Assembly: GCA_001790855.1 (NCBI GenBank)
Contig: MGDH01000028.1
Span: 1 to 62,973 of the forward strand
Length of the DNA: 62,973 nt
Direction: 5' to 3'
Origin: Candidatus Schekmanbacteria bacterium RIFCSPLOWO2_02_FULL_38_14
Lineage (GTDB): Bacteria > Schekmanbacteria > GWA2-38-11
Both the position numbers and the translations under genes were made by a program. The first letter of the stretch is position 1, and every line of letters begins with the position of its first letter. The notes beneath the pieces are model-generated. The model did no database searches, was not told the DNA's origin, and saw nothing but the letters and a program-made list of their open reading frames with translations. Shown here piece after piece: positions 1 to 9,278 of the stretch.

Positions 1-1
1 T

Positions 2-1160
2 ATACAGGAGATTTTAGAGGAAGAGGTTTCAGCATTTTTAGGCAGAGGCAAATCTGAGAGAAGAAAGATGAGGATTGATGCTGTTCAATCCTATAGGAAT
101 GGATATGGCAAGTGTCGTAGATTTGCGATGATGAATGGCACTGTAAGGGTAAAAAGGCCGAGGTTACGCAATCAAGAAGGATTTGAGAGCAAAATATTGC
201 CGTTATTTAAACGTCGCAGTAAGGAATTAGGGGAGATGTTACCAGAGCTTTACCTGCATGGATTAGCCAGTGGTGATTTTGAGTTGGCATTACGAGGTTT
301 ATTAGGAAAAGGGGCTCCATTGTCCAAAGCCTCCATTTGCCGGTTGAAGGCTAAGTGGCAGATTGAGTATGAAGAATGGAAGAAACAGGGATTTAACAGG
401 GGTTAAGATAGTCTATCAGTGGGCTGATGGTATTTTTGTAAAAGCTGGGTTGGAGAAGGAGAAGGCAGTATTGTTAGTAGTAATAGGAGTATTAACAACA
501 GGTGAGAAGGTGTTATTAGCCTGCGAGAGTGGATACCGTGAAAGCAAGGAATCATGGCTTGGAATATTACGCGATCTTAAAAGGCGAGGTCTTTGCCTTG
601 CACAGCTTACCATAGCAGATGGACACCTTGGTATATGGTCTGCTCTTGGAGAGATACATCCTGAAGGAGATGGGCAGAGGTGTTGGAATCACAAGATAAC
701 AAATGTTCTTGATGCAATGCCCAAAAGAGTGAGAAATGAAGCTTCCGGTTATCTGGGAGCAATTCCTTATGCAGAGACACTTCAGGAGTGCGAAAAATTA
801 AGGGATGAATTTATTAATCGTTACAAGAAAGAATATCAGAAAGCTTGTGAGAAATTACTCGCTGATTGGGAAAGAATGGTGGCTTTTTATTTATATCCAA
901 AAGAACACTGGGTGCATATCCGCACGACTAATGTTGTAGAATCACCCTTCAGCTCAATACGGTTAAGGACTGATGCTGCAAGAAGGTTCAAAAAAGTTGA
1001 AAATGCTACAGCAATGATATGGAAGCTTCTTCGGGTTGCAGAAAAGAGGTTTCGCACTCTTAAAGGATACTGGTTATTGGAGAGTGTTTGTGCAGGTGAA
1101 CGATTCGTCAATGGTATAAGGGAAAACAAAAAAGTGTGTCTTGAAAGGAAAGCCGCTTAA
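2..1160 (+). pseudogene. IS256-family (mutator type) transposase, 5'-truncated by window edge and frameshifted
   Basis: The reading frame is already open at base 2 and carries IS256-type sequence (FLGRGKSER, then SYRNGYG). It ends at a TAA at 404-406. The second half runs in another frame to 1160 and holds the DDE triad context: Asp in QWADGIFVK, Asp in TIADGHLG and Glu in TTNVVESPF. The frames join cleanly if one base near 383-386 is removed, giving EEWKK followed by RDLTGVKIVY, the usual family sequence. This is therefore a single +1 insertion rather than two genes. IS256 elements are not known to use frameshifting, so I read it as an inactivated transposase or an assembly error. The left terminal repeat lies outside the window and I could not define the right one. 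Confidence 0.9.
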
Positions 1161-1244
1161 ATGAATTTACACTCTTATTGACAAAAGCTCCTCAAATTTA
1201 TTTTATGTTATTTTTTTTAAATATAGTTAAAAATTTCTAATAAT

Positions 1245-1267
1245 ATCTCAAAAAATGAGATTTTTTC
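1245..1267 (+). terminator. Probable intrinsic terminator after the transposase
   Basis: ATCTCA and TGAGAT form a six-pair stem over an A-rich loop, followed by a run of T. It lies 85 bases after the transposase stop. The stem is short and AT-rich, so efficiency is uncertain. Confidence 0.45.
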
Positions 1268-1354
1268 TCTATACCTTTGCTGCCGGCCTATTAGAAGTAC
1301 TTAAAAAGATTACAAAATCTCTGATCCAACTATGGACAACTAAGCCAAAATACC

Positions 1355-1384
1355 AGCTACCTGCCTGCCGGCAGGCAGGTAGCT
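1355..1384. repeat. 30-bp perfect palindrome of the CTGCC/GGCAG dispersed repeat family
   Basis: AGCTACCTGCCTGCC is followed directly by its exact reverse complement. Related GC-rich sequences recur at 37580-37600, 47980-48002 and 51777-51792. It stands out against the AT-rich surroundings. The rest of the gap between the transposase and the next gene holds only a promoter. Confidence 0.85.
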
Positions 1385-1443
1385 TAACTTCGGGAAAATG
1401 TCATTAAAATTTTGGGGTATTGCCAGTAACGTCAAATAAATTA

Positions 1444-1473
1444 TTGACATAATTGAAGCTAATTCAATATAAT
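1444..1473 (+). promoter_or_regulatory. Sigma-70 type promoter for the lipoprotein gene at 1594
   Basis: TTGACA at 1444-1449 and TATAAT at 1468-1473 are consensus boxes separated by 18 bases. The gene starts about 115 bases downstream, leaving a leader of roughly 110 bases that contains an unused strong Shine-Dalgarno-like sequence at 1504-1511. Confidence 0.6.
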
Positions 1474-1593
1474 ATAGTTCTATCTAGTAAACTATTTAAT
1501 ATGAAAGGAGGTGAAATTATATATTAAATTTCCGTCTCTTTAAACAGCTACTAAGTAAAATAAACTAATTAGATTTTGAAAAAGGAGGACGTC

Positions 1594-2010
1594 GTGAAAA
1601 AGATTAATTTTTTAAGTATTCTTATTATGGTAACTCTCTTTTCAGCATGGGGATGCGGTCACAGTTATAATTCAATGGTTAATTCAGGCGTAGGTATTGA
1701 TCTTAAAGGTGATGCCAAGTATGAGATTTTAGGAGATACTGAAGCAAAAGCAGAAGTACTCTCAATCCTTGGAATATTTAATATTGGTGCTGAGAAAACA
1801 GGTAATTTCCCTGGTGTGTCTGGACTTTCGGGCCTTTTGGGAAGCGGTAAAACTTTATGTGAGCAAGCAGCAGCATATAAAGCTATAGAAAATTTTGAGG
1901 GCGCAGATCAAATTATATCTCCTCGCTTCAAAACCGAAGAAATGAACTACTTCGTTTTTGGAAAATATTCTTCAACTGTTAAAGCAAAGGCTGTTAAAAT
2001 CATAAAATAA
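1594..2010 (+). CDS. Small lipoprotein of unknown function
   Basis: I do not recognise the family with certainty. The frame is open from a TTG at 1576, but GTG at 1594 has a good ribosome-binding site (AAAGGAGG, 1580-1588) and gives a standard lipoprotein signal: KK, a hydrophobic stretch, then lipobox SAWGC. The mature part (about 115 residues) has a Gly/Leu-rich middle and a central segment with GADQIISPRF, a pattern seen in several uncharacterised Gram-negative lipoproteins. It should be lipidated by Lgt and further acylated by Lnt, which is encoded at 34552-36144. It has its own promoter and terminator, so it is a single-gene unit. Confidence 0.75.
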   Translation: MKKINFLSILIMVTLFSAWGCGHSYNSMVNSGVGIDLKGDAKYEILGDTEAKAEVLSILGIFNIGAEKTGNFPGVSGLSGLLGSGKTLCEQAAAYKAIENFEGADQIISPRFKTEEMNYFVFGKYSSTVKAKAVKIIK

Positions 2011-2029
2011 ATAAAATCCTTTGGGTAGA

Positions 2030-2076
2030 AAAAGGCTCTATCTTGTAAAATGAGAAGGTAGAGCCTTTTCTTTTTA
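2030..2076 (+). terminator. Intrinsic terminator downstream of the lipoprotein gene
   Basis: AAAAGGCTCTA pairs with TAGAGCCTTTT around a loop of about 18 bases and is followed by a T-run. It ends only a few bases before the next start codon, so the next gene either begins in read-through transcript or has a promoter hidden here. Confidence 0.8.
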
Positions 2077-2080
2077 AGCT

Positions 2081-2914
2081 ATGAAACTATTTTTTAATAT
2101 AACCATAATTTTATTAGGGCTGGTTATAGGGTGTGGGACTAAATATCCTCTGCAATTCACACCAATTAATCCTGCTGATGGATTCCATTTTTCATATACA
2201 GATAATGATACTGGAATTGAATTTATGTTGCTTGAGGCCGGAAACTTTACTATGGGTTCACCGGAAAATGAAGAAGGAAGGGATAAAGACGAAGGACCGC
2301 AGCATACGGTTTACATAGATTCTTTCTATATAAGCAAATACGAAATCACGCAGTCCCAATGGAAAGAAATTATGAATAAAAATCCTTCACATTTTAAAGG
2401 AAATCCACTTTTACCGGTAGAAAATGTTTCATGGAATGACGTTCAAGAGTTTATTAAGCGCCTTAACAAAAAAACAGGTCTCCATTACAGGCTACCTACC
2501 GAAGCAGAATGGGAATATACCTGCCGGGCTGGAACGCAGACAGCATTTTTCTCCGGCAAAGAAGAAAAATTCTTGAGCGAATATGCATGGTTTAACAACA
2601 ATTCAGCAGGAGAAACACACCCTATGGGAACAAGAATGCCAAATCAGTGGGGCATTTATGATATGCACGGTAATGTGAGTGAATGGGTTGAGGATGGAGT
2701 TAGAGGATATCTTTCAAGAACCGAATATAATCCCAAAGGTTCTCCAAGTTCTGTTAAAGCCATTCACAGAGGTGGTTCCTGGCTATATCCTGCAAAGCTG
2801 TGCAGATCAGGAAATCGTATGATAAACGACAAAGACTTCTCATCTCATATAATAGGATTTCGTATCGCTATAGATAGGGACAATATCAGAATTGAGTCTC
2901 CATCAAAGCAGTAG
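2081..2914 (+). CDS. Lipoprotein with formylglycine-generating-enzyme-like (SUMF1) domain
   Basis: An N-terminal signal with lipobox LVIGC is followed by a complete FGE-sulfatase fold: FTMGSPENEEGRDKDEGPQH near residue 55, YEITQSQW, PVENVSWNDV, RLPTEAEWEY, GIYDMHGNVSEW and GFRIA at the end. In true formylglycine-generating enzymes the RGGS block carries a redox-active cysteine pair; here the sequence is RGGSWLYPAKLCRSGNR with only one cysteine. I therefore infer a SUMF1-like binding or structural protein rather than a sulfatase activator, and no sulfatase is nearby. No Shine-Dalgarno sequence precedes the ATG, which abuts the previous terminator. Confidence 0.85.
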   Translation: MKLFFNITIILLGLVIGCGTKYPLQFTPINPADGFHFSYTDNDTGIEFMLLEAGNFTMGSPENEEGRDKDEGPQHTVYIDSFYISKYEITQSQWKEIMNKNPSHFKGNPLLPVENVSWNDVQEFIKRLNKKTGLHYRLPTEAEWEYTCRAGTQTAFFSGKEEKFLSEYAWFNNNSAGETHPMGTRMPNQWGIYDMHGNVSEWVEDGVRGYLSRTEYNPKGSPSSVKAIHRGGSWLYPAKLCRSGNRMINDKDFSSHIIGFRIAIDRDNIRIESPSKQ

Positions 2915-2962
2915 AAATTTTAAATCAACATTTTCTCGTTTATACTTGGGTGACAACAATTT

Positions 2963-3346
2963 ATGAAAAAGTTTTCTATTATCATTATCATAGTTCTTTT
3001 TTGCAAGCTATTAACTCCGGTTTTGGTTTTTGCCACAGAAACTGAAGAAAAGGTACAGGATAACGACAGCAGTTCTTCTCCATCTTCAATTCTTAAAGAA
3101 AATGAAAAGGATATTTTTGATGAAAAAGAGCTTTCAAAACGGGGAGGATTTAGACCCTGTGTTTACAGCCTCTGCCTTGGCCCAAGAATAGGACTTGAAT
3201 ATAACGAAGGAAGAAAGCTCCGGAGCAGTGAATCAATTTGCTGGATACCATTCTTTGGCTGGGCTTTGCATATTCTGAATGCATATGATGCATATAAGGG
3301 AAAGGGAATGTCAGAGGTCGTTGCTGAGGAAGGACTTGATGAGTAA
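2963..3346 (+). CDS. Secreted protein of unknown function
   Basis: A protein of 127 residues. Residues 1-25 form a signal peptide (MKK, an isoleucine-rich core, cleavage near VFAT-ET). A Ser-rich, acidic linker follows. A conserved-looking block then reads CVYSLCLGPRIGLEYNEGR and a hydrophobic stretch IPFFGWALHILNAYDAY, which could be a membrane hairpin. I recall similar GPRxGLExNEG proteins as uncharacterised, so I assign no function. It follows the SUMF1-like lipoprotein by 48 bases and may share its transcript. Confidence 0.65.
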   Translation: MKKFSIIIIIVLFCKLLTPVLVFATETEEKVQDNDSSSSPSSILKENEKDIFDEKELSKRGGFRPCVYSLCLGPRIGLEYNEGRKLRSSESICWIPFFGWALHILNAYDAYKGKGMSEVVAEEGLDE

Positions 3347-3351
3347 TCAAA

Positions 3352-3431
3352 AAAGCTATAAGCAGTAAGCTATAAGCTTTTTTAATTTTATTTTTTTACT
3401 TACAGCTTACAACTTATAGCTTATAGCTTTT
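3352..3431. repeat. AT-rich palindromic repeat between convergent genes, probable bidirectional terminator
   Basis: Tandem AAGCTATAAGC-type units on the left are mirrored by GCTTACAACTTATAGC-type units on the right around a T-rich centre. The element ends inside the ruvB stop codon. The long stem flanked by A and T runs could stop transcription from both sides. Confidence 0.65.
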
Positions 3432-4449
3432 AAAACATTTCCCTCTGCCCATTAGCAGGGACAGGTATTCCTAAATGTTTATAGGCGAGTCTTGTAACCA
3501 TTCTCCCGCGTGGAGTCCTCTCTAAAAATCCTTCCTTAATCAGGAATGGTTCATAAACATCTTCAATTGTGTCCTTTTCTTCGCTCACAACAGCAGAGAT
3601 AGTTCCTACTCCAACAGGACCTCCATTAAACTTTTCTATAATTGTTATTAATAATTTCCTGTCAAGGCTATCGAGCCCCTTTTCGTCTATTTCAAGCATC
3701 TCAAGCGCATTCTTCGCAGCATCAATATCAATCCGCCCGTCTCCTTTTACTTCTGCAAAATCCCTTACTCTTTTGAGAAACCTGTTTGCAACCCTTGGGG
3801 TCCCTCGAGACCTTTTAGCTATCTCGCATGCCCCATCATCAGAAATTTCTATTTTCAATATTCCAGCAGACCTTTTAATAATTGTATTTAATTCATTATG
3901 GTTATAATATTCAAGCCTGTGTTTTATTCCGAATCTTCCCCTCAAAGGAGCAGTCAGCAAACCTGTCCTTGTTGTTGCACCTATAAGAGTAAAATTGGGA
4001 AGCTTAAGTTTCATTGACCTTGCTGAGGGTCCCTGCCCGATGATTATATCCACCTGAAAATCCTCCATAGCAGGATAGAGTGTCTCCTCAACTGCGCGGT
4101 TTAAACGGTGGATTTCATCAATAAACAGAACATCATATTCCTGAAGATTAGATAGAATTGCAACAAGGTCTCCCTGCTTTTCAAGAACAGGTCCTGAAGT
4201 TGTTTTGATATTTACCCCCATTTCTTTTGCTATGATGTAGGCAAGGGTAGTTTTGCCAAGACCCGGAGGACCCCAGAAAAGGCAGTGGTCAAGATGCTCA
4301 TTTCTTGCTTTTGCCGCCTGAATGAACACCTTCAGATTTTCCTTAACATTTTCCTGCCCAATGTATTCATTCAGGGAAGCGGGCCTGAGATTCAGGTCAA
4401 GGCTCCTGTCTTCTTCAACTAATTTTTTTGAAATTATCCGCTGGTCCAT
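3430..4449 (-). CDS. ruvB: Holliday junction branch migration ATPase RuvB
   Basis: RuvB is the hexameric AAA+ motor that, with RuvA, drives branch migration at Holliday junctions. The 339-residue protein is of standard length: N-terminal [11 protein letters not shown], Walker A GPPGLGKT at 60-67, Walker B/DEIH at 111-114, sensor-1 GATTRTG, and the C-terminal winged helix with [17 protein letters not shown]. It is the last gene of glnD-yebC-ruvC-ruvA-ruvB and lies 62 bases after ruvA. Its stop codon touches the palindromic repeat at 3352-3431. Confidence 0.98.
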   Translation of the reverse strand: MDQRIISKKLVEEDRSLDLNLRPASLNEYIGQENVKENLKVFIQAAKARNEHLDHCLFWGPPGLGKTTLAYIIAKEMGVNIKTTSGPVLEKQGDLVAILSNLQEYDVLFIDEIHRLNRAVEETLYPAMEDFQVDIIIGQGPSARSMKLKLPNFTLIGATTRTGLLTAPLRGRFGIKHRLEYYNHNELNTIIKRSAGILKIEISDDGACEIAKRSRGTPRVANRFLKRVRDFAEVKGDGRIDIDAAKNALEMLEIDEKGLDSLDRKLLITIIEKFNGGPVGVGTISAVVSEEKDTIEDVYEPFLIKEGFLERTPRGRMVTRLAYKHLGIPVPANGQREMF

Positions 4450-4511
4450 ATTTATTCTTTAAGTTCAAATTTCAAAGCCCAAATGCCAAATCAAGTTCAA
4501 ACGATAACTTG

Positions 4512-5132
4512 CTAAATATGTTTCGCCATTGCCTTCAATGATTCCTTCAGTACTTCTTCAACTGCAACTGATTCTCCGCTGGTATCGCATCTTTTGAATG
4601 CTTTATTCGCAGCTTCTTCTGCCTCTATTTTAGAATATCCAAGGTTTGTAAGAGCAGAAATGACATCATCAACAATATGGTTCCCGGCAGAAACCTTACC
4701 CTCCGCAACCTGTTTTTTATCCAGAGGCAGCAACTGCATTTTTTCTCTCAGTTCATAAACAAGCCTCTCAGCTGTTTTTCTGCCAACCCCGGGTACATTG
4801 CTGAGCGTAGCAAAGTCTGAAGCCACAATCGCTTTTTTTAAATCAGAAGAGCCGATTCCTGAAAGTATGTTGATTGCAAGTTTTGGACCTATCTTGGTAA
4901 CACCTATCAGGTGCTCAAACAGCACCTTTTCCTCAAATGTAAAAAAACCAAAAAGAGAAATTGCATCCTCTCGCACATGGGTGTGAATCTCCATAAAAAC
5001 CTTCTCTTTCTCTTTTGGCAGCATATAGAAGGTTGAAAGCGGTATAAGCACATGATAACCAACTCCGTTGACATCTATTATTATTGCATTAGGAGTTTTT
5101 TGTTCCAGCACTCCTTTAAGCGTAGCGATCAT
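4512..5132 (-). CDS. ruvA: Holliday junction DNA helicase subunit RuvA
   Basis: RuvA forms the tetramer that binds the four-way junction and loads RuvB. The 206-residue product has the N-terminal OB-fold (MIATLKGVLEQK, VGYHVLIPLST), the helix-hairpin-helix region (LIGVTKIGPKLAINILSG, NVPGVGRKTAERLVYELR) and the small C-terminal three-helix domain that contacts RuvB (VDDVISALTNLGYSKIEAEE). Its start lies inside the end of ruvC (17-base overlap), which implies translational coupling. Confidence 0.97.
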   Translation of the reverse strand: MIATLKGVLEQKTPNAIIIDVNGVGYHVLIPLSTFYMLPKEKEKVFMEIHTHVREDAISLFGFFTFEEKVLFEHLIGVTKIGPKLAINILSGIGSSDLKKAIVASDFATLSNVPGVGRKTAERLVYELREKMQLLPLDKKQVAEGKVSAGNHIVDDVISALTNLGYSKIEAEEAANKAFKRCDTSGESVAVEEVLKESLKAMAKHI

Positions 5133-5631
5133 AACTTTTCTCTAACCTTTCCCTCAGAGAAGCGTTGTGGATATGGCAGATAGCAACTGCAAGCGCATCT
5201 GCTGCATCTTCAGGTTCCGGTATATCAGAAAGTCTGAGAATCGCCTGTACCATTTTTTGTATCTGGTATTTATCCCCCCTGCCATAACCCATAACTGCTT
5301 TTTTTATATGAGTGGATGAGTACTTGAAAACAGGCAATCCGAGATTCGCAGCCGCAAGTAAAACCACTCCGCTTGCATGCCCGAGTTTCAGCGCAGCCTT
5401 TACATCGTGGGCAAAAAAAATTTCTTCAATCGCAACAGCATCAGGCGAATGTTCTTTTATGATTGATAAAATGCCATCATAAATTTTTTTCAACCTTTGT
5501 GAGAAATCCTCTCTTGAGGATGTCTTTATTGCTCCGGAACAGATATAGAGCAGGTTCTGCTCTTTCTCTTCAGCCAAAACCAAGCCATAGCCTGTTCTCA
5601 CTGTGCCGGGGTCTATTCCGAGAACCTTCAT
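5116..5631 (-). CDS. ruvC: Crossover junction endodeoxyribonuclease RuvC
   Basis: RuvC is the dimeric resolvase that cuts Holliday junctions with RuvAB. The protein has 171 residues; acidic catalytic residues are visible as Asp7 in LGIDPGTVRTGYG, the Glu pair at 69-70 in AIEEIFFAHD, and Asp142/Asp145 in EDAADALAVA. AAAGG lies upstream of the ATG at 5631. It sits between yebC and ruvA. Confidence 0.97.
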   Translation of the reverse strand: MKVLGIDPGTVRTGYGLVLAEEKEQNLLYICSGAIKTSSREDFSQRLKKIYDGILSIIKEHSPDAVAIEEIFFAHDVKAALKLGHASGVVLLAAANLGLPVFKYSSTHIKKAVMGYGRGDKYQIQKMVQAILRLSDIPEPEDAADALAVAICHIHNASLRERLEKSYDRYA

Positions 5632-5694
5632 TTAAAACCTTTTTATAAGTTATTGTTAAAAGTTCAAATAGCAAAATCCATTTGAGTTTCGCTT

Positions 5695-6438
5695 TTATAA
5701 TTTTTCCATTTCCTCAGCAGATATATCAAAATTCGCATAGACCTTTTGAACATCATCGTGGTCTTCAAGCGCTTCCATCAAATGAAGCATCCTTCTGGCT
5801 TGTTCACTTTCAAGTTTAACAGTGGATTTTGGAACCATTGTAATTTCAGCAAGGGAACAGTTTATCTTTTTATTTTTAAAAACATCTTTCACCTTTTCAA
5901 AATTATCAATGTTTGTAATTATTTCATACATCTTGTCCTCATGCCTGAAATCCTCTGCGCCTGCCTCAAGTGCCAGCTCCATCATCTCGTCTTCCTTGGC
6001 TACTCCCTGATCAACAAGAAGGAGCCCCTTTTTATCAAATATCCATGAAACGCACCCAGCCTCACCCATGTTTCCACCATATTTAGTGAATACATGCCTT
6101 AGTTCAGCAACTGTTCTGTTTTTGTTGTCGCTTGTAACAGTAACAAGGATTGCGACTCCTCCAGGACCATAACCCTCGTACTCTGAATCTTCATAATGTA
6201 CTCCCTCAAGCTCTCCTGTTCCTTTTTTTATTGCCTTCGTAATGTTGTCCTGAGGCATGTTCGCTGCTCTTCCTGCTGCAACTGCAGATCTGAGCCTCGG
6301 GTTTCCTTCTATATCTCCGCCGCCAATCCTTGCCGCAATAGTAATTTCTTTAATCAGTTTGGTGAAAACCTTCCCCTTCTTAGCATCTTCCTTAGCTTTC
6401 TTGTGTTTTATTGTGCTCCATTTAGAATGACCTGACAT
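5695..6438 (-). CDS. yebC: YebC/TACO1-family protein
   Basis: A 247-residue member of the YebC family, known as DNA-binding regulators and, more recently, as factors that help translation of difficult proline-containing sequences. Signatures: [21 protein letters not shown] at the N-terminus, [29 protein letters not shown] and the C-terminal [20 protein letters not shown]. Start ATG 6438 has the ribosome-binding site AGAGGTG and overlaps the end of glnD by 17 bases. Neighbourhood with ruvCAB is a common bacterial order. Confidence 0.95.
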   Translation of the reverse strand: MSGHSKWSTIKHKKAKEDAKKGKVFTKLIKEITIAARIGGGDIEGNPRLRSAVAAGRAANMPQDNITKAIKKGTGELEGVHYEDSEYEGYGPGGVAILVTVTSDNKNRTVAELRHVFTKYGGNMGEAGCVSWIFDKKGLLLVDQGVAKEDEMMELALEAGAEDFRHEDKMYEIITNIDNFEKVKDVFKNKKINCSLAEITMVPKSTVKLESEQARRMLHLMEALEDHDDVQKVYANFDISAEEMEKL

Positions 6439-9124
6439 TTTCTTTCACCTCTCTTTTTTCTTTTGGTTCAAAAAATTTTTTAATTGTTGAGGCTATTTCC
6501 TGTAAACGTTCCAGCTCCCTGATTTTCTTATGTTCCTCATCAGTTAAATAAAAAATCTGAATAGCCTGGTTACCCTCTGTTACTATTTTTGCAAGGTTAA
6601 TATCGAGCCTGAGTTCAGCCAGTATCCTGGTTACATCATATAATAACCCTATTCTGTCCTGAGCGTGAACTTCGATTATCGTGTAGGAGTTAGACTCTTC
6701 ATTGTTAATCTTAATCTCTGTCGGCACACTTATTGCTCCATACCTCTTTCTCATTATATATTTTCTTTGCCGCTCAACCATCTCTTCTACATTCTTCTTT
6801 CCTTCAAGAACAAGCGCCAAATCTTCTTCAATCTCCATCCACAGTTCATCATCTTCCGCAGCCTTCCCTTCGCGGTCAGAACACTGAAGCGTATCAACTG
6901 CAACTCCTTCGCTGTTGGTATAAATTTCTGCTCCGAGTATCTGAATCCCCTTTGATGTAAGAACTCCGCAGGTCTTGGAAAATGACCCTATCCTTCCCTC
7001 AAAGCAAACAAGAAAATCTGAATACCCGACCTTGCTGTTATGAATAACAGAACTTGTAACTGTTTTACCCTTCATTTCTCTGAGAAGCTTATAATGAGTA
7101 TATATCCTGCTTGCGAGCGTTCCGGTGATGTATCTTTCAGGCAGGGTATCAAAAAACTCAACAACCTGTTCTCTAGTCAATGTCCCTTCTGATTTATTTA
7201 TCACTTTTTCAATTATACTATTTATCTTCTCCCTGTATTCAGCAGTATAATCTATATCCTCATAAAGCCTCTTTGTAAAATATTTATATGTTTTAAAATA
7301 TAGCCTGCTTACCAGTTCACTTCTCCACTCATTCCATGCATATGGCGACACAGCATTAACATCTGCATACGTCAGTATCATTAACATCTTTAAAGTCTCA
7401 AGGTCGCCAACTGTTTTAGAAAACTCTTTTATTGTTTTCTCTTCAAGGAAATCCCTTCTTTCAGCAGTATGCATCATAAGCACATGATTCCCGATAAGTG
7501 TTAAGACTTTTTCCATATCATCAGGGCTTATATCCATTCTGTTTAATATCTTTCTTGATATATCAGCGCTTCTTGGAACATGCCCCTTTCCGCCAACCTT
7601 TCCTATGTCGTGCAGCAGGACTGCCAGTCTCAAAAGGTCTTTTCTTTCAATCTCCCTGTAAACCTTACAGAATATTGATTCTCTCGGATTCTGTTCCTCA
7701 AGCTCATCAAGCTTCTCCAAAGCTATCAAAGTATGTTCATCAACAGTATAATGATGATAGATATCAAACTGGACAAGGCAGTCAAGCTCGCCAAATTCAG
7801 GAATAAATCTGTCAAGCACCCCTGTTTCATGCATCTGTCTTATTTTTCTTGAAATCTGTTTTTTTGAATTCAGGATGCTCAGGAAAAGCCTGCCTCCTTC
7901 CTTCCCCCATTTAAACTCACCATCTGTTTTTGTCACCTCTTTTTTCATTGTCTGAAGCAATGAATCGCTGATATTGTATCCATGATTCTGAGCTATTTCA
8001 AAAACCTGCAGAAGCTTGACTGGTGAGTTCTGGAACACATCTGTATTGTTCCTGGCAACATAAAGGGAATCATTTATCAGGACAAAACCTTCTTCAAGAT
8101 TTCTCTGGCGGAAAACAGAAAATATTTTTCTTCCATCTGCATCGCTCTTGCATGTCTTTTTAATAAAATCAGTACAAATCTGCGAATTTATCTTTGCATG
8201 AAAATAATAATCTTTCATAAAATGTTCTACAGCAGGCTTGTTGCCCTCATCCTTGTATCTGAGATGTTTTGCGATTTCTGTCTGGAACTCAAAACCCAGA
8301 ATATCATTTTTTCTTGATGAAAGGTAGTGCAGGTCATTTCTCACTCTCCACAAAAAGTTCAGCCCTCTCTCAATAGCCTCATGGTCTTCCTGGCTCAAAC
8401 ATCCGCACGGCACCAGTGCCTTTATACAGTCAACTTTATATACAACCTTTCCTATCCAGTATATTGTGTGAATATCCCTTAAACCCCCTGGACCATCTTT
8501 GATATTTGGTTCTAAAACCTGAATAGTCCTTCCTGACTCTGAATATCTTTTGTTTCTATCAAGAACTTTCTGCCTCAGGTAAAACTCGCCTTTTCTGTGA
8601 AGAACCCTGATGTTAAAAGTTTTACTAAAGGAATCAAATAAATCCTTATCACCTGTTATAAACCTTGCTTCAATCAATGATGTCATGGTTTTAAAATCGT
8701 TTTCAGCAAGTTTTAAGCAGTCTCCAACTGACCTGCAGCTATGGCCTAAATCAAAGCCTAAATCCCACAGGATATGGAATATGTCCTCGCTTACCGTCTG
8801 TATAAATTCATCAACCCTGTTCTGATAAAGAAACATAACATCAATGTCAGAAAACGGACTCAGAGACCCCCTTCCGTATCCGCCTACAGCCGCTATGACG
8901 CACTTTGAATGCTTTGAAGGGTCTTCAGAATAGCTTTTTGAAGCAAATTCGTAGAGCTCAGTTATTATTCTGTCTGAAAGGCGGCACAGAGATTCAACAA
9001 TTTCCCTTCCGGTTGCTCCGTTGAGATGCCTCTCTCTGATAGCCTCCTTTTCTCTGGCAATAATCTCCTTATAGTAATTGACCTTGTCTTTTTTAAAATC
9101 TGATTTCTTTTTGGAGTCAGTCAC
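6422..9124 (-). CDS. glnD: [Protein-PII] uridylyltransferase / uridylyl-removing enzyme GlnD
   Basis: GlnD senses glutamine and adds or removes UMP on PII, setting nitrogen assimilation. All expected domains are present in 900 residues: nucleotidyltransferase ([19 protein letters not shown], metal Asp93/Asp95), the helical GlnD/GlnE-type region, an HD hydrolase domain ([13 protein letters not shown], near residue 505), and two C-terminal ACT domains (from about 705 and 810; the second reads [20 protein letters not shown]). The start is GTG 9124, supported by AGGA six bases upstream; no ATG is available nearby. No glnB, glnA or amtB lies in the window. The overlap with yebC places nitrogen sensing upstream of recombination genes in one transcript. 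Confidence 0.95.
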   Translation of the reverse strand: MTDSKKKSDFKKDKVNYYKEIIAREKEAIRERHLNGATGREIVESLCRLSDRIITELYEFASKSYSEDPSKHSKCVIAAVGGYGRGSLSPFSDIDVMFLYQNRVDEFIQTVSEDIFHILWDLGFDLGHSCRSVGDCLKLAENDFKTMTSLIEARFITGDKDLFDSFSKTFNIRVLHRKGEFYLRQKVLDRNKRYSESGRTIQVLEPNIKDGPGGLRDIHTIYWIGKVVYKVDCIKALVPCGCLSQEDHEAIERGLNFLWRVRNDLHYLSSRKNDILGFEFQTEIAKHLRYKDEGNKPAVEHFMKDYYFHAKINSQICTDFIKKTCKSDADGRKIFSVFRQRNLEEGFVLINDSLYVARNNTDVFQNSPVKLLQVFEIAQNHGYNISDSLLQTMKKEVTKTDGEFKWGKEGGRLFLSILNSKKQISRKIRQMHETGVLDRFIPEFGELDCLVQFDIYHHYTVDEHTLIALEKLDELEEQNPRESIFCKVYREIERKDLLRLAVLLHDIGKVGGKGHVPRSADISRKILNRMDISPDDMEKVLTLIGNHVLMMHTAERRDFLEEKTIKEFSKTVGDLETLKMLMILTYADVNAVSPYAWNEWRSELVSRLYFKTYKYFTKRLYEDIDYTAEYREKINSIIEKVINKSEGTLTREQVVEFFDTLPERYITGTLASRIYTHYKLLREMKGKTVTSSVIHNSKVGYSDFLVCFEGRIGSFSKTCGVLTSKGIQILGAEIYTNSEGVAVDTLQCSDREGKAAEDDELWMEIEEDLALVLEGKKNVEEMVERQRKYIMRKRYGAISVPTEIKINNEESNSYTIIEVHAQDRIGLLYDVTRILAELRLDINLAKIVTEGNQAIQIFYLTDEEHKKIRELERLQEIASTIKKFFEPKEKREVKENVRSF

Positions 9125-9198
9125 TTCATATCCTGTTATATGGATTGCTTTTTTCCATTTTAAATTTTAAAAGCAACTCTTGCGGTTGCCCATCATTA

Positions 9199-9251
9199 GG
9201 GCAGGTGCAAGACCTGCCCCTACAAATTCTAGATTCCTGCTTTCGCGGGAA
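9199..9251. repeat. Two short dispersed hairpins in the glnD-amidase gap
   Basis: GGGCAGGT and ACCTGCCC (9199-9219) form a stem followed by CCTAC; TTCCTGC and GCGGGAA (9234-9251) form a second. The first resembles the GTAGGGG/CCCCTAC hairpin inside the gene at 51669-51727. Confidence 0.65.
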
Positions 9252-9278
9252 CGACATATAGCACGGGGTTCTAAATTT

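Noticed and set aside
363..406. Programmed frameshift in the IS256-type transposase
   Set aside because: IS256-family elements use a single frame, and there is no convincing slippery site with a downstream structure.
1501..1527. Nine-codon frame (MKGGEIIY) in the leader of the lipoprotein gene
   Set aside because: Its own first codons are a Shine-Dalgarno-like sequence and it has no ribosome-binding site; no attenuator structure is evident.
1576..1593. TTG start at 1576 for the lipoprotein
   Set aside because: The ribosome-binding site lies within this extension; GTG 1594 gives the proper lipoprotein signal.
2081..2914. Genuine formylglycine-generating enzyme
   Set aside because: The second catalytic cysteine is missing, the protein is a lipoprotein and no sulfatase is nearby.
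7498..7806. Plus-strand frame opposite glnD
   Set aside because: It is an antisense shadow of a full-length, well-conserved gene.
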